A DNA stretch of 64,000 nt from a virus. The position numbers and the translations under genes are program-made. Where the stretch lies: positions 1-64,000 of the IMG/VR virus record IMGVR_UViG_3300013306_000001, one strand, 5' to 3'. The notes under the pieces are model-generated. The model was not told the DNA's origin. It saw only the letters and a list, made by a program, of their open reading frames with translations, and did no database searches. Positions 45,023 to 54,594 of the stretch are shown piece after piece (position 1 is the first letter of the stretch; each line of letters begins with the position of its first letter).

Positions 45023-46870
45023 TTGGAGATTGCAAAGTATACGATAGGAACTTCAATTGTCTTTCCTAAGTCTGAGATGACAAGGTTTGATGCTCAACTT
45101 AAGATTTTAGAAAATAAAATGAAAGCATCTGGTGAACGGATGCGGCAATTTTTCAATCTTAATTTAACTAGGTTTAGTGTAAACCAGACTGCAATGAACA
45201 GGGTGATTGGTGGGGCATTAGATGTAGCCAGTCAGGCAACAGTATTCCGAATTGAAAGGTTTGTTGTAGACCAATCTCGTTTAAATGCTGCACTTGGCAG
45301 TGCTATGGCTAAAACCAATGCTGTTACTAATGTTCGTCAAAATGGTTCCCCAGTTGGAACCAGACGGGCAGCCGCAGCAGGGGGTTTAATCGGTGGAGGT
45401 TTGTCTAGGTTCTATGGTCCAGCACTTGCCCTGGGCTTAGGTGGTTACGGTCTTGGAGCCTTAAACAAGAGAAACCAAGAAGTTGTATCTGCTCAACTTC
45501 AGTCTTCCGCTGTGGTTCAACAAGCTGGTGGTACAGCCGCACAGGGCTCAGAGTCTTTCCAATACTTAAGAAGTGAAGGTCAAAGAATTGGTTTTAACTA
45601 CCTTGATGCATCTGGTGATTACAATAAGTTAATCTCTGGTCTAACTGGTTCAGGTATTGGACTTAAGGAAAGTCAAAAAGTATTTTCTGGATTTGCTGAG
45701 CTTGCCCGTGTTAACAAACTAGACAAAACAACTCAGAACAGACTTTTCCGGGCGCTTTCACAAGTAGCTGGTAAAGGTAAGCTGATGAGTGAAGAACTTA
45801 CAGGGCAGATAGCCGAAGCTCTTCCAGGAGGCACAGCTCTTTTTGCCCAAGCTTATCAGGCTAAGCTTGGCGGTAACAAAACTGGTGCCGATGCAATACA
45901 ACAACTTCTTGCTGATATGAAGAAGGGTAAAGTTACAAGCGATATCCTGACTTATGCTGGCGCTGCTGCGTCACAAAGGGCAAACCAAGGGGGTGCATTA
46001 GGAACTGCATCTCAGGCATCGCAGGCCGAACAAGCTAGATATCAAAACTCTGTAAATGATATGGCTGTCTTGGCTTCAAACTCAGGCGTAGAAGAAGGTT
46101 TTGCGCGTATTTTCCGCACCCTTAACGCTGGTTTGAGTGAGAGTGGTGGGCTAGTGAGGAGTCTATCAGAAGGCTTCAATGAGGCTACTAAATGGGCCGA
46201 TGATTTACTTCTTTTCCCTCAATCTTTTGTAAGAGCCCTTGAAGGCAAGGATAGTCTTGTAGCAGATTGGCTAGGTATTGATAAGTCTGCTCAACTGTTG
46301 AAAGATTGGCAAGATATCAAAACCCTTTGGGAACAAATGTCAGCCTTAAATCCAACTAAGCTATTTGGGGATTTCCTTCCAACGCTTGAAGCAACTACAA
46401 GAGAACTTGCTGCGATCTTGAATGCGATAGGGGAGTTTCAGAGATGGAAAAGTGGAAATCTGCCAACTGAGAATAGCAATAGAAGTGATACAGAAAAAGT
46501 TAATCTCTTTGGTCTAGAATACACCAGCCCAGCTGCTGTTGTAGGGGATCTTATAAACAACACTATGGCAGGCTTTGCAAGAGCTAGGGATAGAGGTCGT
46601 TCTGTTTATGATGATCCGAACTCTTTCTATTATCAAAACCCAGCCCTATATGATGAAAACCAAAAGAACATGGCTATGGATCAAGCAGCAGCAGCCAACG
46701 ACTACCAGCTAACCGGTTCAGGTGCAGTCACAAATCAATTTGATATCAGTATCAGTATAGACCCAGCAACTATGGGCGCCGTTGATATTAAAGCTCAGGC
46801 AGAAAATCTGATGGACGCTTTCAGAATTGAACTATCCAACGCTTCCGTTAATTTTCCGGTTAAAGAGTAA
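45023..46870 (+). CDS. Tape measure protein, 615 aa
   Basis: TTG start after AAGGAGCTTCCTG. N-terminus has charged helices (RFDAQLKILENKMKASGERM), then a Gly-rich hydrophobic stretch (AAAGGLIGGGLSRFYGPALALGLGGYGLG), and a conserved tape-measure domain (QGSESFQYLRSEGQRIGFNY, FSGFAELARVNKLDKTTQNR, EELTGQIAEALPGG). At 615 residues it predicts a rather short tail. Sits between chaperone and baseplate genes, as usual. Confidence 0.8.
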   Translation: MEIAKYTIGTSIVFPKSEMTRFDAQLKILENKMKASGERMRQFFNLNLTRFSVNQTAMNRVIGGALDVASQATVFRIERFVVDQSRLNAALGSAMAKTNAVTNVRQNGSPVGTRRAAAAGGLIGGGLSRFYGPALALGLGGYGLGALNKRNQEVVSAQLQSSAVVQQAGGTAAQGSESFQYLRSEGQRIGFNYLDASGDYNKLISGLTGSGIGLKESQKVFSGFAELARVNKLDKTTQNRLFRALSQVAGKGKLMSEELTGQIAEALPGGTALFAQAYQAKLGGNKTGADAIQQLLADMKKGKVTSDILTYAGAAASQRANQGGALGTASQASQAEQARYQNSVNDMAVLASNSGVEEGFARIFRTLNAGLSESGGLVRSLSEGFNEATKWADDLLLFPQSFVRALEGKDSLVADWLGIDKSAQLLKDWQDIKTLWEQMSALNPTKLFGDFLPTLEATTRELAAILNAIGEFQRWKSGNLPTENSNRSDTEKVNLFGLEYTSPAAVVGDLINNTMAGFARARDRGRSVYDDPNSFYYQNPALYDENQKNMAMDQAAAANDYQLTGSGAVTNQFDISISIDPATMGAVDIKAQAENLMDAFRIELSNASVNFPVKE

Positions 46871-46882
46871 GGAGCTACACTT

Positions 46883-47668
46883 ATGACGCTAGCCGTTAGA
46901 TGGGGTGAAGACCTTACAGATGACCTTGGTGGGTTTATTTACTTTGACTGCGTTACTGCATACACTCAAAACTTTAAAGGTCAGGTTACAAAGCATCCCA
47001 TTGCTAATGGTGGGAACGTCTCTGACCACTTCATTAGGGATAATCCTGTAATAACATTATCGGGTGTTATTACAGGAGTTGATATTTCTACTGGTGTCTA
47101 CCTAATCCAAGACACAAATGGGATTGAACCTTCCAATACATTTCCAGCACCAAGTGCTGTATCTGTAAACTCAACTGACCAAAGCGTGTTGCAAAAGTTT
47201 ATACCAGACAGCATCGGTCAGTTCTTGGCAGATGGAACACCAGAAGTTACAGTAGATGCAAGACGTGCTGATCTTATTGAACAGATCAGACAAGCATTGA
47301 TGAATCTTGCAACTGGTGATGTTTATAATTCAAATACAGGTCAATTTAGGCCCCAAATTCAATTGGTAAGACTGTTTGAGTTTGATAAGAATCTTATCAG
47401 AAGAATTATAAACAGACTAGTCATTACAAATGTCACTTTTAAAGAAGATTCAAACTCTGGTTACGCACTGTATTGTGATATAACTTTTGAGCAGGTTACT
47501 TTCGCAAATCTTAAGAAGACGACTATTCCAAAAGATGTTGTTAATTCACTTAAGAAGAAAGGATCAACAAAAGCTGACAAAGGTAAACAAGACAGCACAC
47601 CACAAGATGTAGGCGCTAGTGAAGGACCAAAAGATACAGATCCTCTAAGAAAAGCTAGGGAGAACTAA
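46883..47668 (+). CDS. Dit-like baseplate/tail protein, 261 aa
   Basis: ATG after AAGGAGCTACACTT. N-terminal FDCVTAYTQNFKGQVTKHPI with ANGGNVSDHFIRDNPVITLS is the pattern of Dit-like proteins in myoviruses, where DHxxxxP..I...G forms the first beta-domain. C-terminus is Lys/Ser-rich and disordered. It likely links tube to baseplate hub. Confidence 0.65.
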   Translation: MTLAVRWGEDLTDDLGGFIYFDCVTAYTQNFKGQVTKHPIANGGNVSDHFIRDNPVITLSGVITGVDISTGVYLIQDTNGIEPSNTFPAPSAVSVNSTDQSVLQKFIPDSIGQFLADGTPEVTVDARRADLIEQIRQALMNLATGDVYNSNTGQFRPQIQLVRLFEFDKNLIRRIINRLVITNVTFKEDSNSGYALYCDITFEQVTFANLKKTTIPKDVVNSLKKKGSTKADKGKQDSTPQDVGASEGPKDTDPLRKAREN

Positions 47669-47672
47669 TGTA

Positions 47673-48005
47673 ATGGCTACTAAATATATTTCACTCCCTC
47701 TTTACTCTGATGCTTACTATACCTATGCCGTGGCTTTACAAGATGTTTCTTACAATCTTGAGTTCATCTACAATGAACGTACACAGCTTTATTCATTATC
47801 TTTGTACGACCAAGATAATAACGCTATTGTGTTAGACGAAGCTTTAGTACCTAATTACCCGATATTCAAAGACTATGCAATCTTCCCACTTACTGGATTC
47901 TTTTGGATGGAAGAGAAAGCTGATATTATCTCTGAGCCATACAAGGTTTACCCTGACTCCATTGATCAGTATTACTCATTGTATTATATTTATGATGAGG
48001 TGTAG
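47673..48005 (+). CDS. Small baseplate plug-type protein, 110 aa
   Basis: Beta-rich, Tyr-rich protein (LPLYSDAYYTYAVALQDVSY, FIYNERTQLYSLSLYDQDNN). The LxLYxDxxYTYxVxLDGxxYxL pattern is seen in a small family between Dit-like and hub genes. Two bases separate it from the hub gene. Role: baseplate part, exact place unknown. Confidence 0.55.
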   Translation: MATKYISLPLYSDAYYTYAVALQDVSYNLEFIYNERTQLYSLSLYDQDNNAIVLDEALVPNYPIFKDYAIFPLTGFFWMEEKADIISEPYKVYPDSIDQYYSLYYIYDEV

Positions 48006-48007
48006 TC

Positions 48008-48895
48008 ATGGATTTGATTCAAAAGAATCGTGAATATAAGTTAATTATTGGTAACTATCAAACTACAAATGCTTTAGAGATTGATGCTCTTCAAATTACA
48101 TTTGATATTTCAAAGTCAATGAACAATAAGAAGAAAACAAACTCCGCATCTATTGAGGTTTATAATCTTACTGACGACCAACTTAAGATATTGGATACAG
48201 ATTATCCAGCAGCGGTATTTTCAGCAGGGTATGAAGATACGGGTGGAGCTAAGAGATTATTTTCTGGTCAAGTTAACAACGTCACCACTCGTAAATCTGG
48301 TGCGGATAGAGTCACACAGATACAGATGGGTAGCGGCTATGTTGAACTAAACCATGAAGTTTTGAGTCAAGTTGTACCTCCGGGAAAGAATGTACAAGAT
48401 GCTATTGAAGAGTTACGTAAGGCTATTGGCGCCAACCGTGGAGTCTATAATGGAACCAATCTTAGTAACCAGATTATATATGGATATCCTCTTTCCGGTA
48501 CTCCTAAAGAAATGCTGGATGAGCTGGCTGAAAAGTATAACTTAAACTGGCAGCTTGATGGTGAAGTTCTTTATGTGAATAACAATGATAGGGCCAACAC
48601 TGAGAATTTCAATCAAGCTTACATTATATCTGAGTTTACAGGAATGGTGGATATCCCTTATCGCACTACCTTGAACAAAGGTAGATCCAAAAAAGATAAA
48701 GTTAAGAAGCCTGGTGTTCAGTTTAAGATTCTACTTAACCCAGCTATTACTGCTGGAGATATTATTAGACTTGAAGATACTCTTATCACAGGTTGGTATA
48801 AAGTCGAAGACATCAGGCATACTGGCAGTTGGCGCGGGAATCCGTGGTACACAGAAATCAAGGCAACAACACTAGAGAAAGTAGACAGGAAGTAG
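48008..48895 (+). CDS. Baseplate hub protein (gpD/gp44-like), 295 aa
   Basis: ATG after GATGAGGTGTAGTC. Contains ISKSMNNKKKTNSASIEVYN, GQVNNVTTRKSGADRVTQIQ and SGTPKEMLDELAEKYNLNWQLDG, as in phage hub proteins with LysM-like and beta-barrel parts. It would trimerise below the tube and hold the spike. The following spike gene supports the call. Confidence 0.65.
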   Translation: MDLIQKNREYKLIIGNYQTTNALEIDALQITFDISKSMNNKKKTNSASIEVYNLTDDQLKILDTDYPAAVFSAGYEDTGGAKRLFSGQVNNVTTRKSGADRVTQIQMGSGYVELNHEVLSQVVPPGKNVQDAIEELRKAIGANRGVYNGTNLSNQIIYGYPLSGTPKEMLDELAEKYNLNWQLDGEVLYVNNNDRANTENFNQAYIISEFTGMVDIPYRTTLNKGRSKKDKVKKPGVQFKILLNPAITAGDIIRLEDTLITGWYKVEDIRHTGSWRGNPWYTEIKATTLEKVDRK

Positions 48896-48898
48896 ATT

Positions 48899-49657
48899 AT
48901 GGTTCCAGAATTACAAGAATTTGTTATGAGTGCAATCGAATCAGAGAACAATAACAAATACACTTGTATTCCTTGTATTGTTGTTGCTGTCAGAGATGAT
49001 TTGAACACTCAGATGGTGGATATTCAACCAAGTGTGAACCAGATGTTCAAGGATGGCACTGTTAAAGAACGTCCTGTAATTCAAGGTGTTCCTGTCTCTT
49101 TTCAAGTGTCTAAGACTTCTGGGTTCACCTTTCCCATTAATGTAGGCGATACTGGCACAGCTATTTTCTCTATGCGTAGTATTGAAGCATGGAAAGGTGG
49201 TAATGGTAGACCATCAGCACCCACTAACTTCTCTAAGATGGATAAGAGTGATGCTATCTTCATTCCCGGTATCCAGCCTCCGGGTAATGCTGTAAACAAC
49301 CCAGCAAAGCATGTACTTACTCATAGTACTAAAGATGTCGTCATTTTTGGCAACATTGGTGCTGCCGAGGCTGAAGTTAGGATTCGTGCTGATGGTAGTA
49401 TTGGAATTACAACTAGCAATATGCCCATCATTGTTGAAGGTAGTGATGTTACAATTAATGCAGCTTCAAGTATTAATCTCAACTCCCCTACAATGATTGT
49501 TGATGTTCCAACTACAACTTGGATTGGTAATATCACACATCAGGGTGACTATGCCCAAACTGGTAATTATACTCTTGTTGGTGGGCAAGCTACGTTCAAC
49601 GGCGTAATTTTCAATACCCACAGACATGCACCATCCACAGTACCACCAAGTAATTAA
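48899..49657 (+). CDS. Baseplate spike/puncturing protein (gpV/gp138-like), 252 aa
   Basis: N-terminal CIPCIVVAVRDDLNTQMVDI and VPVSFQVSKTSGFTFPINVG, DTGTAIFS form the OB-like gp138 domain. The middle has VLTHSTKDVVIFG then repeated short strands (ADGSIGITTSNMPIIVEGSD) suited to a trimeric beta-helix; the end FNTHRHAPSTVPPSN carries HxH, the typical metal-binding tip. It would pierce the outer membrane. Confidence 0.75.
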   Translation: MVPELQEFVMSAIESENNNKYTCIPCIVVAVRDDLNTQMVDIQPSVNQMFKDGTVKERPVIQGVPVSFQVSKTSGFTFPINVGDTGTAIFSMRSIEAWKGGNGRPSAPTNFSKMDKSDAIFIPGIQPPGNAVNNPAKHVLTHSTKDVVIFGNIGAAEAEVRIRADGSIGITTSNMPIIVEGSDVTINAASSINLNSPTMIVDVPTTTWIGNITHQGDYAQTGNYTLVGGQATFNGVIFNTHRHAPSTVPPSN

Positions 49658-49668
49658 GGAGGTGTGTC

Positions 49669-50025
49669 ATAGATTTTCTACTGAATGAGCAACACGATAT
49701 CGTTTGGCACAACGGGCCTCTTTTGAAGTCTGACACTACACAGCCTCTAATTGATACTGTTAGACAGAGATTACTTATCCTCTTGAAGACATTCCAAGGC
49801 GAGTGGTTCCTCGATACCACATATGGTATTCCGTATTATCAAAGTATCCTTGGGCGTAAGACCACAAAAGATGGTGTAGATCTAATCTTCCAAACAGCTA
49901 TCTTATCAGAAAATGGAGTTAAGGAAATTACATCCTTCTCATCCACATTTGTTAAAAGACAATATTCCATGACTTTTTCTGTGAGAGTCAATGATGGTCA
50001 GATTACAGATCCCATCACTATTTAA
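49669..50025 (+). CDS. gp25-like baseplate wedge protein with apparent AUA start, 118 aa
   Basis: A strong site AAGGAGG (49656-49662) precedes ATA at 49669, and translation from there gives DFLLNEQHDIVWHNGPLLKS, the usual beginning of gp25/W-type wedge proteins (which share lysozyme-like fold but no activity). No ATG or GTG in frame fits; a TTG at 49723 would remove 18 conserved-looking residues and has no site. The rest, VRQRLLILLKTFQGEWFLDT and GIPYYQSILG, is typical. It joins sheath and wedge. ATA may also be an ATG misread. Confidence 0.7.
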   Translation: MDFLLNEQHDIVWHNGPLLKSDTTQPLIDTVRQRLLILLKTFQGEWFLDTTYGIPYYQSILGRKTTKDGVDLIFQTAILSENGVKEITSFSSTFVKRQYSMTFSVRVNDGQITDPITI

Positions 50026-50043
50026 TTAAATTAAGGAAATAAA

Positions 50044-51489
50044 ATGGCGGGTATTTCTGACCAAGGCTTTACAATTAAAAGAATGACAGAGATACTTTCA
50101 GACTTACGAGCTGAAGCTACCTCTTTATTTCAAGATTTAGTGGAACCTGGTGATCAGGTCGATACATCTGATAGTTCAGCTTTAGGTAGATTGATATCCC
50201 TTGTTAGCCCAAGCTTAGCAGATTTATGGGAAGTAGCACAAGCTGATTATCAAGCATTTGATCCTAATTCTGCAACTGGTATTGCTCTAGATAACCTTGT
50301 AGCTCTTGGTGGTATCACTAGACAGGAGCAGACATTTACAACAGCATCTATCCTAGTTTCTGGTGATAATGGTACATTGATCCCTATTGGTAATACAGTC
50401 TCAAGTACTACAAGCGCTAATCAATTTAAGACTACTTCACCAATAGCATTATCACCTAGTTCGGCTAGTGGTATAACGTTATCCGTGATCGCTGTACAAA
50501 ACTCAAGCCTATATTCAATAAGCTATTCAAATACCACAACTACTAATACTGTTAACTTCACATCAGATGCTTCAGCAACACTTGCTGAAATCCTCACAGG
50601 ATTGCTTACTATAATTAACAGTGCACACCCAAGCTTGGATGCTTCAGTTGTTGGTAATAATTTAGTAATAGACAGGGATGATATTTTTCAAACCGTTTCA
50701 TTTTCTGTTAGTGCTAACTTATCCTTCACCAAAATTAGGACAGTTAGTGAAGTTGTATCGGACACCCCTGGGATATCTGAACAAGAGGTTGGAACTATCA
50801 ATACTATTCTAACTCCTGTATTGGGGTGGGATAGCGTAACTAATCCTCTACCTGCAATATCGGGGCAAGAAAGAGAAACTGATGAGCAGCTTAGGCTTAG
50901 GTTTAGAAACGGTAAATTTGAAAAAGCTACCAATACAATTGATTCTATCTACTCCGCATTAATTAATCTAACCGGAGTTACAGAAGTAACTATTTACGAG
51001 AATGATAATGGTACAGTAGACGCTAATGGCGTTCCTGGGCACAGCTTTTTGCCAATTGTAGTAGGTGGATTATCAACAGATATTGCTAACGCAATTTGGC
51101 AAAACAAGCCTATAGGTATTCTAAGTTATGGCAACACTACCGTAACTATAAATGACAACCAAAGCCCCCCTTTTCCTCACGCAGTTAGCTTTTCTCGACC
51201 GACACCCATTGTAATTTACATTACAATGAATATCACGACAGATGGTAATTTCCCAGCTAACGGAGAGGATCAAATAAGGACAGCTTTAATTGATTATTTC
51301 TCTCAGAATTTTGGTACCGGAGATGATGTAATTTATAGCAGGTTGTATACAGCTATTAACTCGGTGCCAGGACACTATGTTGAAAGTTTATCAGTTGGTA
51401 CTTCACCCTCTCCAACCGGCACAACAAATATACCTATTGCTTTTGATTCTGTAGCAAGTCTGAGTTCTATAAATATAGTCATAACGTAA
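50044..51489 (+). CDS. Baseplate J-like wedge protein, 481 aa
   Basis: ATG after TTAAGGAAATAAA. Opens GFTIKRMTEILSDLRAEATS, DTSDSSALGRLISLVSPSLA, typical of gp47/gpJ-type baseplate proteins. A central beta insertion (about 95-260) and ISGQERETDEQLRLRFRNGK begin the conserved core; FLPIVVGGLSTDIANAIWQN and KPIGILSYGNTTVTI follow. Builds the baseplate wedge with the gp25-like and I-like proteins. Confidence 0.8.
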   Translation: MAGISDQGFTIKRMTEILSDLRAEATSLFQDLVEPGDQVDTSDSSALGRLISLVSPSLADLWEVAQADYQAFDPNSATGIALDNLVALGGITRQEQTFTTASILVSGDNGTLIPIGNTVSSTTSANQFKTTSPIALSPSSASGITLSVIAVQNSSLYSISYSNTTTTNTVNFTSDASATLAEILTGLLTIINSAHPSLDASVVGNNLVIDRDDIFQTVSFSVSANLSFTKIRTVSEVVSDTPGISEQEVGTINTILTPVLGWDSVTNPLPAISGQERETDEQLRLRFRNGKFEKATNTIDSIYSALINLTGVTEVTIYENDNGTVDANGVPGHSFLPIVVGGLSTDIANAIWQNKPIGILSYGNTTVTINDNQSPPFPHAVSFSRPTPIVIYITMNITTDGNFPANGEDQIRTALIDYFSQNFGTGDDVIYSRLYTAINSVPGHYVESLSVGTSPSPTGTTNIPIAFDSVASLSSINIVIT

Positions 51490-51500
51490 GGAGTATAAAA

Positions 51501-52244
51501 ATGGCTGAAACAAACCCGTTTCAAATTGCTCCTTATTTAGAAGAAGCTAGATCAAGAGTTACTGAGCAATTTAAAGATAAAGAAATCTTCGATAAATATC
51601 TACAACTACTTTTAAATGGAATGGTAGATATTCAGGAAGTATTTCGTCAGCTCATGCAATTAAGATCTGTTGACACAGCTACAGGTGCTCAATTAGATAT
51701 TATTGGAAATATTGTAGGTCAGCCCAGAGAGCTTATTGATACAGATCTTCTTACATTCTTTGCTTTTCAGGGATATCCTGAAGCACAGTCCTATGGGGAT
51801 CTTAGCAATCCATCTGTAGGGGGTTACTATTATGATATTAAAAACCCTTTAGCTGGTAATACATTACTTACAGATGAACAATATAGGTTGTTCATTAAAG
51901 CGAAGATTATAAAAAATAATACATCCGCCACACCAAATCAAGTCATAGACTTCGTTAAATTTGTATTTGGTGTAGAGTTAAGTCTTGTGGTTGGAGAGGG
52001 TAACGCTGAATTTACCCTAATGTTAGGTAAGAATCTGTCCTCCTTTGAAAGAGTTCTTCTTACTTATATTTCTAATTCCTCTGGTTACCCCTCCAATTTT
52101 ATACCAAAACCTATCGGGGTGAAGATGAATTTTGGTCAATTTAATTCAGCCAATTATTTTGGTTTCCAAGGTGCACCTAATGCTAAAGGTTATGGTGATC
52201 TTAACAATCTTTCACTTGGCGGTATTTATGGTCAACTTCTTTAA
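51501..52244 (+). CDS. Baseplate/tail protein I-like (DUF2612-type), 247 aa
   Basis: ATG after AAGGAGTATAAAA. Segments RVTEQFKDKEIFDKYLQLLL, RSVDTATGAQLDIIGNIVGQPR and SATPNQVIDFVKFVFGVELS match the family that follows gpJ and attaches fibres to the wedge. C-terminal FGFQGAPNAKGYGDLNNLSL repeats a motif seen near residue 90 (FAFQGYPEAQSYGDLSNPSV), an internal duplication. Confidence 0.7.
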   Translation: MAETNPFQIAPYLEEARSRVTEQFKDKEIFDKYLQLLLNGMVDIQEVFRQLMQLRSVDTATGAQLDIIGNIVGQPRELIDTDLLTFFAFQGYPEAQSYGDLSNPSVGGYYYDIKNPLAGNTLLTDEQYRLFIKAKIIKNNTSATPNQVIDFVKFVFGVELSLVVGEGNAEFTLMLGKNLSSFERVLLTYISNSSGYPSNFIPKPIGVKMNFGQFNSANYFGFQGAPNAKGYGDLNNLSLGGIYGQLL

Positions 52245-52258
52245 AGGAAATAATTAAG

Positions 52259-53503
52259 ATGGTAGCTGAAGTTACTAAGCCGGACTTTTCATATGTCTGG
52301 TCCTCTGGTGGTGCAAATGTGCTACCAAGTGCTGTAAAGATTCAAACTGGGTGGGTAGCAGAAGTACCCCCTTTCCAGTGGGAAAATGCCATTCAGAATA
52401 GGCAAGATAATGCTATTGTACATTTATTTCAAAAAGGTATTAGTGAGTGGGATGCTACCTCTAATTATTATTTTACAACAAGTGGTACTAGATCGTATGT
52501 CCAAGGTTCTGATGGTTTAATATATGTTGCTGTCCAAGACAGCGTTGGACAGAACCCTACAACCGACCTATCCGATACTTATTGGAAAGTCGCATGGGCG
52601 GCGGCTGACAGCGGATATTTAACCCAGACAACAGCTGATGCTAGATATCTACAAAGATCTAGCAATCTATCTGATTTAACTAATACCGCAACAGCAAGAA
52701 CAAATCTTTCTGTATACTCAAAAGTTGAAACTGATGCTTTACTTCCTACGGGATATTTTTACGGCTTTGCTTTAAGTAATAATGTAACCTCGCCTAATAC
52801 AACTTTGGACGTTGGTGCAGGCCAAGCTAAAACTTCTGATAATCTATTCTCAGTATCATTGTTATCGAGTTTGACTGGGGTTATCCAGTCGAGCGGCTCA
52901 TGGGTGGCAGGTAACAATCAAAATAAACTTGATACAGGGGTGCGTGGGAATAACACCACCTACCACGTATTTGTTATTAGAAAAACGAGCGATGGTTCTG
53001 GAGATATCCTGTTCAGCCTGTCGGCCACTTCACCAACAATGCCAACTGGTTACTCAGGCTCTCGTTGGATTCATGCTATCAGGACAGACTCTTCTGGCAA
53101 CATTATTGGATTCCTGAGCCGGGGTGATAGAATGTATTACAAATCGCCAATCCGAGATATTAATCTGTCGGGCCAGACCCCTGGCAGTGTAAGCACTTTC
53201 AGTATCAGTACCCCTTCTGGGATTGTAGTAGAGGCATCCCTCTATGCTGAAATTGGTGGGGATAATACTGCTATGTATGTCTCTAGCCCCGATGCTACAG
53301 ATCTTACTCCTATAGGGTTTGGCTCTACATATGTAGGTGGTTTATCACTAAGTGCTGGTGGCGGGTCATCTTTAGAGTACACCGGGCAACAACTTAACGT
53401 TCTAACAAATACTAGTAATCAGGTACGTACTAGGTACACAGGTCAAAATGCTGTTGCAAATGAGATTCGTATTGTAGTTAATGGGTGGAGGGTATTTCGA
53501 TGA
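52259..53503 (+). CDS. Tail fibre protein, 414 aa
   Basis: ATG after AAAGGAAATAATTAAG. N-terminal adhesin-attachment region (KPDFSYVWSSGGANVLPSAV, QTGWVAEVPPFQWENAIQNR) is typical of fibres joined to Mu-type baseplates. Then YVQGSDGLIYVAVQDSVGQNP, a coiled trimer segment (TQTTADARYLQRSSNLSDLT) and a C-terminal beta-rich receptor-binding domain. Likely determines host range with the next genes. Confidence 0.7.
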   Translation: MVAEVTKPDFSYVWSSGGANVLPSAVKIQTGWVAEVPPFQWENAIQNRQDNAIVHLFQKGISEWDATSNYYFTTSGTRSYVQGSDGLIYVAVQDSVGQNPTTDLSDTYWKVAWAAADSGYLTQTTADARYLQRSSNLSDLTNTATARTNLSVYSKVETDALLPTGYFYGFALSNNVTSPNTTLDVGAGQAKTSDNLFSVSLLSSLTGVIQSSGSWVAGNNQNKLDTGVRGNNTTYHVFVIRKTSDGSGDILFSLSATSPTMPTGYSGSRWIHAIRTDSSGNIIGFLSRGDRMYYKSPIRDINLSGQTPGSVSTFSISTPSGIVVEASLYAEIGGDNTAMYVSSPDATDLTPIGFGSTYVGGLSLSAGGGSSLEYTGQQLNVLTNTSNQVRTRYTGQNAVANEIRIVVNGWRVFR

Positions 53504-53643
53504 TGCATGTTATGCGCAATGACGAAGGCGATATAGTTGGTGTTTTTGTTTTAAGGCAAGAGGGGTTTGCAGAAGAACAGGTTGATGATGAAGATCCAGA
53601 GCTTATTGATTTTTTGACTCCCATAAATGAGGGAATCAACTAG
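53500..53643 (+). CDS. Small acidic protein after the tail fibre, 47 aa
   Basis: ATG overlaps the fibre stop (ATGATG). Product HVMRNDEGDIVGVFVLRQEG continues to acidic DDEDPELIDFLTP, an ending that recalls small fibre-assembly or chaperone-like phage proteins (D.PE...FL.P). TAG overlaps the next GTG start. Confidence 0.5.
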   Translation: MMHVMRNDEGDIVGVFVLRQEGFAEEQVDDEDPELIDFLTPINEGIN

Positions 53644-54518
53644 TGAGTATTATTGCTAGGTATTTTAATGGTACAAACGTGTCAGATGTGTCACAACCCA
53701 CCGGAACCTTCCCCGCAATGTCCAATCTAAACGTACCTTTCGGCCAACCGGGTATATACAATTTGGACGGGCATAACGTTGACTGTACATCGCCAGGCTT
53801 GTATAGGTTTAAATGTCCCTCTCGGCCTTACTGGATTAACAGGTTTATTGGTAAGAGTTTAAATGGTACAACTGACTTATATGCCTTAATGAGTGCAATA
53901 AGTTGGAACCAAGTGTATGGTTCTGCCCATGAATTATCTCCAGATCCAGTTAACATGACTGATACACAGTGCCAAACTATTAGTAATTCGGGGCATTATG
54001 GCAAATGGAGATTTCGTTGTGGTTATGTTGTACGGTTTCTTCTATGGCTTCTACCACAATATGGGGTAATTTGTCGTAGAGTTCAGTTTAACACCGGAGA
54101 GGCATTTAATGGGTACAGCGACGGGCACGTTGCTATTGAAACTTATACAAGTGGTAGGTGGGTTTTGTGGGACATGAGCAATGGCTTATATTTCACCAAC
54201 GATTATGGTGAGCATTTAAGTACAAAGGCAGTCATGGAGATGTTTCGTTTAAGGGTTCCACCTGGTGTAGTTAGAATGGATGCCACAGACAAATGGTCCA
54301 GTGACGCCCCAGCTTATTTTGATATGAGCGTGTGGCGTGATGCAGAAGTGCTAACTCCTGATGAACTTATTGCGTGGCATAAGCGAGTCATGCAGATTCC
54401 TGAAATTTCAAATGTTGCATGGCTCCCCCCCGGAACCGAAAGTAAAGCTACTTGGCTAGCAAGTCGTGGGGTTCAGGTGGTATCTGAGGCAACTTTCAAT
54501 GCTCAATTCTATCCATAA
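53643..54518 (+). CDS. Tail-associated protein with transglutaminase-like triad, 291 aa
   Basis: GTG start overlapping the small fibre-linked gene. The centre has FRCGYVVRFLLWLLPQYGV (Cys126 at a helix start), GYSDGHVAIETYTSGRW (His162) and WVLWDMSNGLYF (Asp177), the C-H-D order and spacing of the transglutaminase/papain-like fold. The flanks are Trp/Pro-rich. A peptidase or cross-linking role at the tail tip or host envelope is possible. I know no named phage family that fits, so the call is by motif. Confidence 0.45.
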   Translation: MSIIARYFNGTNVSDVSQPTGTFPAMSNLNVPFGQPGIYNLDGHNVDCTSPGLYRFKCPSRPYWINRFIGKSLNGTTDLYALMSAISWNQVYGSAHELSPDPVNMTDTQCQTISNSGHYGKWRFRCGYVVRFLLWLLPQYGVICRRVQFNTGEAFNGYSDGHVAIETYTSGRWVLWDMSNGLYFTNDYGEHLSTKAVMEMFRLRVPPGVVRMDATDKWSSDAPAYFDMSVWRDAEVLTPDELIAWHKRVMQIPEISNVAWLPPGTESKATWLASRGVQVVSEATFNAQFYP

Positions 54519-54594
54519 CTTGTAGAAATTTAGGCAGCATAGGATGTGCATAAGATAAGAGAGTTTTTAAATCTATTTTTAGAATTTTACTAAT

